Of a stretch of 64,000 nt of DNA, positions 50,201-62,200 are shown in pieces. The translations under genes were made by a program, and so were the position numbers. Below the pieces are notes generated by a model. It ran no database searches and was not told the DNA's origin. It saw nothing but the letters and a program-made list of their open reading frames with translations. This DNA comes from Oreohelix idahoensis (taxonomy: Eukaryota > Mollusca > Gastropoda > Stylommatophora > Oreohelicidae): NCBI GenBank assembly GCA_024509875.1, contig JAMPIV010012453.1:186001-250000 (forward strand), given 5' to 3'. Numbering within the stretch: the stretch's first letter is position 1; each line of letters starts with the position of its first letter.

Positions 50201-53200
50201 ATGTACCGTATGTCCCAAGAATTCCAACTCTTTACATCCAATACAACATTTGGTTGGTCTAGCAGTCAAGTTAGCCTCTCTGAGTCTATCAAACAGCATA
50301 TTCAAAGAGTTAACGTGTTCCTCAAATGTTTCAGTAGCGATGAGGATATCATCCATGAAATTCGAGATGCATGGATTTTTCAGGGGATCCAACAATTTTC
50401 GCATCATCCTAGAAAACACACTCGGGGCATTTTTCAACCCAAACGGCAACATGTTGAACTCATAATGGCCTTCCGAGGTGCTAAAGGCTAAATAAGGTCG
50501 AACCTCAGGCTTTACTGGAATTTGATAATAGCCTTTGCTAAGATCCACCTTAGAAAAATATTTTGCCCTGTTCAGCCTGGCAAATAGTTGATTTGTATCA
50601 GGTAATGGATCCACCTGACCTTCTGTGACAGCATTCAGTTTCCTGTAATCTATGCACAGTCTATGTTCCCCAGAGGGTTTTTGCAACAAAACCACATTAG
50701 AGCTATAAGGAGATTCACTGTGAGAAATAATCCCTTCTTGTAACAAATAATCTATCTCCTCTTTCAAAGCTTTTTCCTTAGCGAAAGGAATAGAATAGGG
50801 CCTCATACAGATGGGTGTTGGGTCTAGTAGTTTCATATCATATTCCAACAAATTTGTGTGCCCCGGCTTATCCGTTAACACGTCTGTATGTTTCTCCAGG
50901 ACCTTTTGAATCGTCTCCCTCTGTCCTTTTGTCAGGTGATTACTGATCTTCACCTGTGCAAACGTTTCACTGGGTTTCAGTGGATATTCAAATGAGGTGA
51001 GAGGGTCATTTTTCATTTCGGTTGCGATAGACAAGGCCATTAAATGTGTTCCTTCCTGGATTTGCCTGTCCAGATATTTCTTTAGAAGGTTCACATGATA
51101 GACTTTTTCCTTTCCCTTCTTGTCTATCTTATAGTTTGTTCTGGATACCTTTTCCAAAACTGTATATGGACCTTGCCATCCGATTTGAAGTTTATTGCTG
51201 CTGCCGGGTAATAGAAGAAGCACCTTCTCCCCTACAGCAAGCTCCCTATCCTTCGCTTTCTTATTATAATAAGCAGCATGCTTTTTCCTGGCTTGTCTCA
51301 AATTATCATTTGCCAGTTTCCAGCTAGTTTTTAAACGAGTGGTCAGTTCGTTCACATATTGATATGATGAGGTAACAGTCTCTTCTGCCGTCTCATCGGT
51401 CCACGTTCTTAACAAGGCTTCCAATGGACCTTTTATTGGCCTCCCAAATAACAGCGTTGCCGGTGCCATACCAGTCGAATTGTGGGGAACTTCCCGATAC
51501 GCAAACAACGCAGCGGGCAAAAATTGGTCCCACGTATCAGGTTTTTCATGGGCCAGCTTTCTCAGGATAGAAATGAGAGTCCCATTGAACCTCTCTACCT
51601 GGCCATTCCCCTGGGGGTGATACGGACTACAATGAAAGTGCTTGGCTTGGAATAACCTGAAAACTTCTTCCGTTAGTTTCCCCTTGAACTGTGAGCCGTT
51701 ATCAGTCAAGATTTGATGCGGGAATCCTAACCTCGTGAATATAGTAAGTAATGCCTCTGCCACATGCTTCGAATCGATTGACGACAGGGCTACCGCCTCT
51801 CCCCACATAGAACAAGTGTCCACCAGAGTAAGGATGTAACTGTTCCTCCTCTTGGTCCGAGTGAGAGGTCCCACAATATCCACTGCAACTCTCTCAAAAG
51901 GTGTTCCCACTATGGGCATTTCCCCTAGAGTTGCTGGAGCAGTCCAATGCTTTGGAGCTACTCTCTGGCATTCTGGACAGGATTTTACATATCTCTTTAT
52001 ATCTTCCGTTATCCCTGGCCAGAAATAATGACAAGCTATACGCTGTCCTGTTGCGCTAATCCCCATGTGACCACTGAAGGGGATAGCATGTCCTAACTCC
52101 ATCACCTTTTCCCTATATGAAGTGGGAAGAACCAGCTGTCCGTGACCATTTGAACCAGTTCCGGCCTTCCTATAGATCAATTTATTCTTCATATAAAATT
52201 CTCTTTTATTAGGAGGGGAATGGCATTTTGGTAGTTTCTTAAAACATGGCTTCAGTGACCTATCCTCAGCCTGTGCCTTCCTCATCTCCTCTGGATGAGT
52301 ATTTATAGGTTCATCTTCTTCCTTCTTCGACTGTGACCTGGTCTGCACTGTGGCCATAATCACAGGTCTCTTGGGAGTCCCCAAGAAGACATAACGACAC
52401 CCCAATATCAGAGGGTAGATGGGTTCGTTAATCACTGCTGCTTTGATTACTCCTTCCACATAGCAAGTTTTCACAGTTATCCTTGCGATGGGAAGTGTCA
52501 TGGATGCTACATCCTTAGTCGCCCCTTGTATCTCCACTGTTTCTGTGGTATACTGATCTGGATTCACTAGGTGAGAACTCACGACTGAATCAAAATCTAA
52601 ACCTGTATCATACAGGCACCTTATGGTGACACCATTACATACAACATCCTCACAAACTGGGGGGTGATAAGGTTCCTGCTGTCCAGCGGGTTTGTCCTTT
52701 AATCCCTGGTTCCCCGTTTTCATAGCAGCGAAGTTAGAAGGTTTCCTTTTACAAACATTGGTGTTATGAGTGTCCCTCTTACACCACCTACACCATATCT
52801 TTCCTTGATTGAAAGGTTTTCTTTCATCATATTTTCGGTCATTGAACTGTGGGTTTTTTTCACGATAATCGACTCTTGGCTTATCAAAGTTGGGTTTACC
52901 TTTGTTAACTTGATCTCTATGGTCAAACTTATTTTGGTTATGAGGGGCCTTATTTTGTTCTATAGGTTTCTTTCTAGCGCCAGCTACCTCTGCCTGGGCC
53001 GCCTGATACCTCTCAGCGACATTAAGTACCTCGCCCAACTTCTCTGCACCTTGTTCCATGAGAAACTTTCTCAGGTCAGGAGCCATGGACTCTCTTAATT
53101 GCTCTATCATGATCATCTCTTTCAGATCTTGGGTCTTCCCCAGAGCAGTCCATTTCTCCAAATAGGTTTCCAATCTGGCAGAGAATTGGTGGTATATCTC

Positions 53201-56200
53201 CCCAGACAAAAGCTTGGCATTTCTAAACTTCTTACGATAAAATTCACCATTCTTCTCGTATCTTAACAAAAGAGCCTGCTTTAACATGTCATAATTGTCT
53301 TGGTCATCCCTGCTCATTTTTGAAAAAACTTCATAAGCTGTTCCCCTAAGACCTTGGGATAACTTCAGGCTCCATCTTTCTTTTTCTAGCCCATAAGTTG
53401 TAGCTAATACCTCATACCTGCTTAAATATGATTCAATATCATCATCTCTCTCAACAAAATAATCTAAATGGAACCCCATGGCTGAGTTGGAGGCCCCCTG
53501 ACTAGCAGTAGCATCAGAGGTAGAGGGGCTGTGACCATTTTCAAGAGCATGGCCTTGAATTTCCAACTCCCGTAGTCGTAACTCGTGCTCCCTCTGTAAT
53601 CTTTTATCTTCTGCTTCCCTCTCAGCAGCCAGTTTTCTTTCCTCAGCCTCTCTATCAGCCTCTAAGGCCCTAGCCTCCTTGTCAGCCTCAATCTGTAACC
53701 TTTTGATTTCTTTCTCTGCTTCTAATTTTCTTTCTTCAGCTACTCTATCTACCTCTAATTTCCTTTCTGCTGCTAACTTCCTATCTTCCCTATCAATAAA
53801 TTTGTCACACTCTGAGGTTACATACTGGACCAGTTCTGGCCCATCCAAACCCATCTCTCTGGCAGTCTGCACAGCAGCAGATCTGAACTTTGCCAAGTCA
53901 GCCATATTATATCAAGCAACGTTAACAATATACTAAGGTAACTTATCAACTCTGACTAAACAACAACTATAAGCACTGACAGTTCATCCACTATTTACTT
54001 TCCACAAAGGAATACTTTTAATTTTTATTATATGAGATTCCTATCTATGTATTAGTAGAAGTTTACAATCCCGGACAAGCCTACCAATATATGTGGTGGA
54101 TTTAGATGTTATGAAATGTTGTTGTTATGTATTTATATTGTACTGAATGAGGTCAGCTGTGAAGGCCCCTGAATATAACAATTATTCGGGTGAGTTCTCA
54201 GAGAACATTTCTGCTACCACCTTATGATCTGATTCAGACTTATTCTTGACTAGTATGTATGGTAACTATGTCTAGTGTCTAGGGTTATGAATATGTGGTG
54301 TGAGGGTAATTTAATACCAAAACACACACACGTCAACAAATATCAATGTCTATGATCAAATGAACTAACACCGTGTTTGAAATTTTGGTATTAAACTATT
54401 TTTTACAATTTTATTTGCCCTGATTCAGAATTTTCTGAGTCAGGACCAACAACAAAATGAAAATTATGGGTTTATTTACATAAATTAAATACCACAATGG
54501 ATCTTCTGTCCATATAAAACAATATTACAATCTAATTATATTTAGGTATTACTATAGACTAAGTTAACACTAGTAATTAATGGTGGGTTGGGGTATTTTC
54601 ATCATCCCCTCTCTCTTTTCTCTATCTCTTGTGGAATGTTTATTCAACAGTAAATTATGTTATTTATTAAGGTGGATGAACTTTCAGTGCCGACACAAGG
54701 GCACTTATCTTTCTGTTGGTAGTAGTTATGATGCTGACAATCTTCTATATTTCATGGGTTGATTCGTGGTAGACAGCGTGTACCAGCAAAAATTTCAACC
54801 GAATGACCAATCTGACACAGTCCCTGGTGTAGTGTGGTAGACAGCGTGTACCAGCAAAATTTTCAATTTCTTTCATGAAGATAAAATACACCAGGGTTCT
54901 GGCACTAACTTAGTACCGAAACAAAAACCCTGAAACAAGGTTATGATTCTTTATAACACATCTACAATATCATTCCACAAGTAATACATGGTATAATTCA
55001 ATAAAAAGAAAAGGGTCAGATCCCTCTGACCAACCCATTTCAACCATTTTAATCTGAGATAACAACTCATACCAGTGCTCCTATTCTTCTCCCTAATGGC
55101 CACAACGCCTCTGACACTTCAACAATGATCCTCTCCCATAGGATAATGTGGGTTAGCCTTCCCACTGGTAACTGTGGAAATCATTTAAAGTTATACAACT
55201 CATGTAAGTTTTACTGCGTGTGAGCAACCCCATAGGCCCTGCATAAGTCTGCTAGGGGACCTATATACTTAGTCGCAAAACATTCCCAATAAAGCAGTAT
55301 CTTATACACCAAATTTTTGTAATAACAAGGTTAATAAATTTCGTTCTTACCACAATTCAATGGAAATATCACAAACATACGTTGACTGGCATTAGCATTT
55401 ATATATATCTAAGTTCAGCTTTGCCCTCGTCCAGACTGCCAAGGTTTTTTATTTATTTATTTTATTTCACTCTTAGCACTGCTGTTCTCAACGCAGCTTG
55501 CATACTAACTCTTATGTATCAAATGGCGACAAGCCTTGGAAGCTTTTTGCCAATATCACTAGACTGGCCCAATCACAGCGAGGGTCTCGCTATTCAATTC
55601 AAATTTGAAAAAAAACAAAACTCCAAACATACTAGGAGTGAGTCTGCCAAATATATTTAGCTTTTGGGCCAACCAATACCCTCCTTCCTATACTCCTATA
55701 CTAACCAATCGGATTTGAATCACTCTAATGCCTCCTTTTTTAAACTTGCGTCCCCAAATAATGTTATAAATAGAATGTGCAAAAACAACAGTTCGTAGAT
55801 ATATAGTATTATTTCAATATCTTGGTTAATAATTGGACTACTATGTATTTTAAAACATATCTGGGAGCCGCGCTGGCGTAGTGGTTACCACACCGCTCTG
55901 GCGACCGGGTGATCCAGGATCAAACCCGGGTGACGGCATTTGAGGATTTTTCGTCGACCGGGATTTTGACTGGATTAACTCGAGACCTGGCGAGAACATT
56001 TGAAGGAGTGTCGTTGACCAGGGATTGGCGGCTCCTGAGCCGACCCAGCTGTAATGGGTACCTCCGAAATCGGAGAGTATTTGCCTGAATGGTGAGGGAC
56101 ACCTGTCTCTGTACAAGAAAAAGGGGATACTCACGTAAAATCAATGTCAGGTTAGACATAAATAATAATAACCTGAGATTTCGCCTCGAGTATTAGCGGG

Positions 56201-59200
56201 CGTACGAAAAAAAAAAAAAAAAAACATATTGCTCAGGAGACTCTAAGCTATCCATATATATGATTTTTATGGCCATATTATTTGTCGTTTGGATTTTCAT
56301 CTTCGTCACTGTTAGTCGTCAATTATATACTTTTCCACAAGTCGGCCATCTTTCCCCCCTTCTCTATCATTTTCATTCAAAATAAAACAACTTGTTTGGG
56401 TTACGTCAGAAATACACTACTAGACAGGAAATGAGAGCTGACTGTGTGTGTGTGCATACATTTCAACAGCGAGAATCTAATACGATGCATGCATGGCTTT
56501 GCGTCTTGTTTTTCAAATCTGCTAAAGGCAATACTGTCGCGCTCTCATTACAATTTGGCGTTTCAAAACCCAAACGCGTGACAATGGTAGCATTTCTTCT
56601 GTCGCTCCTTCATCCACCTCCCTTCTCTCTCTCTCGGTCTTGGAACAAAATACTCCTTGACCCTGCAAAATGTTATTTTTAATTCTCAAGGACGAACTAG
56701 GAAAGCGTGTAAGATTTGACGGCGAGATCATTTTCTAAGCATTACCACTGCACAAAATTCAGCGCCCTACTGACGACAATAGGCAGCCACCCACGGGCGG
56801 GTTTATTTATTATCATAGGAGTAAATCTTACTGAATTTAGCTATTATTTCACAGATTTCACTACATTACTGATCAGCATCTGCTCAAGCGGTGTGAGCTA
56901 GGTGCAACTCAAAATGCAAATGAAAGCCTCCACAATGTTATATGGAGTCATTGCAGCAAGCAGAAATTTGTGTCATTTAAAAAAGTCAAATTCAGTATCC
57001 TTGTGGCCATCGGAGAGTTCAACTTTGGTCCATCAGCCAGTGCAGAAATAAAAAAGCTGTATGGCCAAGCATCTGGAACAAACTCGAAACGCCTTGGACA
57101 GGTGCGATTAACACTTTGAGTACCAAGGCTTCTCAGTAGCAATTACCTTCAAGTACCAAGGGTTTGGGAGCCGCGCTGGTGTAATGGCTTCGGCGTTGTA
57201 CTGGCGACCAGGTGTTCATGGTTCAAACCCGGGCGTCGGCGTTTGAAGAAATGTTTACGGCCGGAAATTTGACTGAATAGCCTGAACGGCTCCTGTGATA
57301 AACCCTCTGTGGATGGGAAGGAGCGAAGCTCCTGACCGGGTTGGAAGGAAAGTCCTCAGGTTCCCCAGCCTCGCAATGACATGTCATTGGGCCGAAGGGC
57401 TGAAAGCCTAAGTGCCGCTGGTTAAGGAAAAAAAAAAAAGTACCAAGGGTTTTTAGGAAAAATTTCCCATTTGGGGTGATGAAATTTAAAAAACCACAGA
57501 GACCGAATGAGTCAACAGATTGACATGAAACTTTCAGGATGATATGGGAAGTGGATAAGGTATCGCATGTTGACCTAGTTTTGTGTTCAGGTTGTGTGAT
57601 CATGGCAGCCATTTTGAATATTAATGAGGCAATAAACAAATATTGGCATGCACTATAAAAAAATGTATTTAAAATATTATAATCAACTCAAAAGTCATAA
57701 GACTTTCCAAGATATAATATTATTGTACATTCTTTCTAAAAAAAGCAAATATAGTATGCTCTTAAAATGATATTGGGGTTAAAAAGCTATTTGAAATGGA
57801 CACAAAATTCCAGGGTCTGTAATGGCAAAATAGAAATATTCATGCGGTTCCTTCATGATTTCATGCAAAAAGAATTTTTTAAAATACATACTTATCAGTT
57901 TGCTTTAGCTGGGTGTGATAGTCTAACTTAAAATATGGTCACAGATGCAATTATTGTTGCTTTTTCTCTGGCCATGGGGGGCCTATTTCCTTCCTGGCGG
58001 CAGCATTGTCCTCACTCTTATAAAAAACTCAGTGGTTTGTCACATCCAATACAAAAGAATCTTTTCTGGACTCTCAGTCCAGCAGAATTACAAGCAATGC
58101 ATCTTGGTCGCTGTTAAGAGACTGTCATTCTCAATGGCGTATAATGTTGCAGTCACTTTCTTGTTTATACTTACTTAGTCGTTCCACTTCTACCGTGAGG
58201 TGTAGAGGTCCTTCTTGTTTATACAAGTCTTAAAGTGTTCTAGAATTTTTATTTTGCCCCAGACCTGAGTAAAGTGACTCATTTTACAGGATTCAGTGTG
58301 GGCTTTTCCTAGTTTTTCTGAGGCCACCTTAATTGTGATATTACATCAGTATCTGTATTGATCTTGAAATTGACCTTGTGACCTTGCAGGTCAAGATTTA
58401 CTGTCCAAGAAACTTCATTTGAATGCACTGACTCTGTGAAATATTATTTTTTCAATTCAGGTCTAATTTAATTAATTTTCTTAGTAGCATCTTTTAGATC
58501 TACAAACAAATGTTAAGTGTGATACTTTTCCACACATGTGGTATTTCTATCTAAACCCCTTTACAGTTTTTCTTCTCCTATATCATTCTAAACTTTCCAC
58601 AAGGAAATAAACATAGTTTATATTTCTGTGTATTATTAATTTTGACGAGAGAATGGGCATGTTCTTGTATTATGATGAATGTAATTTACACTGTTCCATG
58701 ACACCTTGTTGCTTAGCCATTTCATTTTTGGCTTACTCATGCTCTTATGCCAACTGAACAGCTGTTTTCATGGTTAACTCATTATGTTTTAGTTTTTCTG
58801 ACAGTTTTGTCATTTAAGCCTAGAACTAGTCTGAATTTGACATATTCTGGTTATTTGGATTTTGACCATGTTTACCAAATTGATATAGACTCCATGCATA
58901 TTCTTCCATTGATACTTCTGTCATGTAGGCACTAGCTGCAGTTTGTTTCTTTCATCTGCCAGTCACTTCTCTCTCTCCAGGTTCATCCTCCAATTATGCT
59001 ATGATATTCTTTCTCCATGCGGTTCTTGCCCTTCTTTTTTGGTAGTATTTGCACATTCTGTGACAGTCTTCACCTTGTTAATGATACTTGATTGACTCCT
59101 TAACAGCAACTGTAGTGGGAGTGGAGGCTTTTTTATTTTGCTGTTTCCTAGCAGCAAGAGTACTCATAGTTTTAGTTTATATATTCAGCTTCTTGTTAGC

Positions 59201-62200
59201 AGAAATCAGCACCTAATTGTTAGTAAATACAATATAATGAAATGTAAATAAAGCATTATAAGTACATAAAGTATACAAATTTGATTAAAGCAACTGTAAA
59301 GAAATAAAAGACCACAGAAAGAATTTTAAAGATTTATCTCTGCCAAAGTTATGAATTAAAAGTATGAAATTAAGAATACTGTTTACTAAGTCATTCCTCC
59401 TCTGCCAAAGTTATGAATTAAAAGTATGAAATTAAGAATACTATTTATTTAGTCGTTCCTCCTCTGCCATGGGGTGTAGAGTTTTGCCAGAGAGAGTGCC
59501 ATACTATCCTGTCGGCTGTCTTCCTCCTGGCCTGGTTCCATTCTAGTCCTCGGTCCCTCAGAGATTGTCTAATGTTTCCTCCCATCAGGCTCTGGATCAT
59601 CCTGGAAGTCTCCCATATTTGTTGTGGTAGCTCGTCTTCTCCTATTCTGCAGACATGACCAAATCATTGTAGTTGGGACTGTTCTACTTGGGTCTGCAGG
59701 GGCTGGGTTTTGAGTGCTTGCCATATCGTCTGGTAGCGGACCATGCTTCTTCTTGTTTACTTCAACTACTTTCCTCAGATATCTCATTTCTGAGGTTTGG
59801 AGCTGGCTTTTGTGAGTTGTAGTCATTGCCCATGACTCGCATCCATAAGTCAAGACTGGAGCATAGGTGGAGAGGTATACAGCCATCTTCATCTTCTTGC
59901 CAAGTTCTTATTTGCTGAGGAATCCTCTATTTATGGCCTGAAAAAGTCTCCCAGCTGCTGCTTGTTGGGTTGCCAGCGCTTCTTTGATGCGTTTCTTCCA
60001 GTCCACGACAGCTCCAAGGTATAATTTGATGTCTTCTTCCTTCTCGGTATATCACCATGGTTTTTTTTTTTTTTTGGGAACTGCTGATGACCATTCCTCT
60101 CTTCTCCAGCTCTTCCCTCCAGACTTGCAGGTTGGATTGAAGATGTGCCTCTAATTTAGCAATCAGGACAACATGATCTGCAAATGCCAGCTCTGAAATA
60201 CAAACCTGTCTCATCTTCCAGTACCCACTGAATACTTTCTTGTCCTCTCCTTACGTTAAGAATACACCCATATAATCTCATGCCCCACCTTTTTTAACCA
60301 AAATAAAATAAATAAAAAAATTCTACTGCAGTGATGAGTTACTCATTTAAGGAAAAAACAAATGCTCAGTTTTCATTTACACCATGTACAATATTGAATA
60401 AATGATGAGGGATGATGTCAGTAAGCAAATAGCTGAATATACTAACATAATAAGTTCTTTATTTTCTAATCATAACCAGTCAGGGGCTGCACAGAATACT
60501 TTCCTCCATAAATTAAAAAAAAAATATATGTATTAATTAGGGAGGGACTTCCATAGTGTATGTCTAACATTGTTTCCTTATCTAATGCTCAGCAGGCACT
60601 TCTGTCATTCTTTTTTAAATCTTCAGTCATCACTTACTATCTTCTCTCTCTTTCAATGCCTAATTTGCACTACCTTTTTATGCAATGACATTTTATAAAT
60701 AAAAGGTTTTGAACACTTTCATAAAGATGATACTGTATGAAAATGTAGACATTGTGCCCAAAGTACAGGTTTAAATACTACCAGTGACAAACAACATGCA
60801 TATACAATTTACGATCACAGTATAGCTAAGTAATAAGTGGGTATATTTTTACAAACAGTAGTATATCTGAAACTGCATGAAAACTATGATGACAGCACAG
60901 CCTATGTTATGCACGTTGACTTCCTGTAACATTTAATTTTTCTTTCTCACATTATAGCTAGCTTTTGTACATACAGACTGCTTGATGAGACGTTTGAGTC
61001 TCAAACAAAGACACATACCATGAAACATACTACAAATAACAAAAATAAGCTGATGACTTACATAATATGTATGATGTTTTCACATATACTCACACATGGT
61101 TCCATATGAAATATATACATAATACATACAATATTTCTCAGTGTTAATCACATCTTTCTTTATATCTCCGTCTAAATAAATAAAAAGGCTGGCAGACACG
61201 ATTGACAGTCTGCTAACAAGATGTAACATTGGAGTCACTTTCCAGTGGATACCAGGACACATAGACATATCAGGCAATGTAAAAGCAGTTAGACTAGCAA
61301 AACCAGGGGCAAGTTATGACTGAAACAAATGCTCCAGCAAACATGCAGACAGCTAAACTTATACATACTCTAAAACAACTTCAAAGAGGAATGGCTGAAT
61401 CGATGGAATAACAGGTCTAGTGAATGTGCCATGTATAAAAAAATGACCTGCGCAAACAGAAATGAAAACATCAGCAACCTACGACACATTGAGCAAAGCC
61501 AAATCTTCCAACTAAGAACAGACTCAACAAGCACTTAAACAAATTAAACCCCTCACATGAACCTAATTGTCACAGCTGTGCCCATCCATATGAGGCAGTT
61601 CAACGTGTGCTGCTAACATGCCCAAAACTCACCATAGAAAGAAGAAAGATATTGCTGGGCTTTCCAGCAATCAACAAACATTTTACACATCATCACTTAG
61701 CAGTTACAGAACACATGTGAATTCGTCAACATTTCATTGGCTGTGAAAGAGTGATGAGCTCAGCGAACCTAGTTAAACAACAACATATCTTCATCTGTAT
61801 GAACAAATTCTAGAAATGTAGGAAAAATGGTTGCGTTCATTGTTTTTATAGAGGTAAATTAAGTTGTTGTGCCTTTCTTTTTCTTTTTTTAAAATCTGGT
61901 GAACACAGAAAGATTCCTTAAGTGTGTCATGAATTTTCACTTAAAGCAGTTAGAATTTAAAACTAATATATAAAACATATTCAGCAATGAAATTTTTTTC
62001 TGATTCAGATTCCATCTACAAAGAAGGAGAGTGCACTGCGTAAGAAGAATTTTTTGCGGAGTCATGTCAAAAGTGGTAAAGCAGAACAGAATGAAATGGA
62101 AGCACAATCTAGAGAAGAACATGAAAAAGGGCATAACCTAGAACAACTGCCACTTGAGCAGGCAAAGGATAGTGAAAAAATTGTTCCTATGCCTAAAGTA

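Larger units (their letters stand above)
47033..56865 (-). mobile_element. Gmr1-like Ty3/gypsy LTR retrotransposon, copy 2, apparently complete
   Basis: LTRs at 47033-49452 and 54092-56865, TG...CA ends, 5-bp duplication TTACT at 47028-47032 and 56866-56870. The internal region holds a primer-binding site, one 1460-codon Gag-Pol frame and a polypurine tract. Removing the element and one duplication restores the transposase reading frame exactly. Only about 60-70% similar to copy 1 at protein level in places, with unrelated-looking LTR sequence, so it is a sister family. Confidence 0.94.
43860..57119 (+). pseudogene. Kolobok / 'Mutator-like' DDE transposase, interrupted
   Basis: The first block (43842-45092) encodes up to 416 residues; [10 protein letters not shown] at 43860 is the likelier start. 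Features: [16 protein letters not shown] (candidate first catalytic Asp), CYTC pair, [29 protein letters not shown] (candidate second Asp) and [12 protein letters not shown]. Pfam calls this family 'Mutator-like transposase domain'; the TTAA flank suggests Kolobok. Near 45058 a one-base shift moves to [16 protein letters not shown] 1.64-kb insertion follows, then [20 protein letters not shown] to IYERLT at 47032. After the LTR element the frame resumes exactly with [19 protein letters not shown] to SKRLGQ and a stop at 57117. Confidence 0.82.
43265..58328 (+). mobile_element. Kolobok-like DNA transposon, broken by later insertions (ends tentative)
   Basis: TTAA at 43261-43264 is followed by GGGGATGCACGGCAGTGAAA, similar in style to the end of the TTAA element at 28837. 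The coding region (43860-57119) matches a transposase domain. The right end is proposed at TTAA 58329-58332 (inward GGTGGCCTCAGAAAAAC), but the terminal repeat match is weak. Removing the nested insertions leaves about 3.2 kb, near the size of the other TTAA element. Confidence 0.45.
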
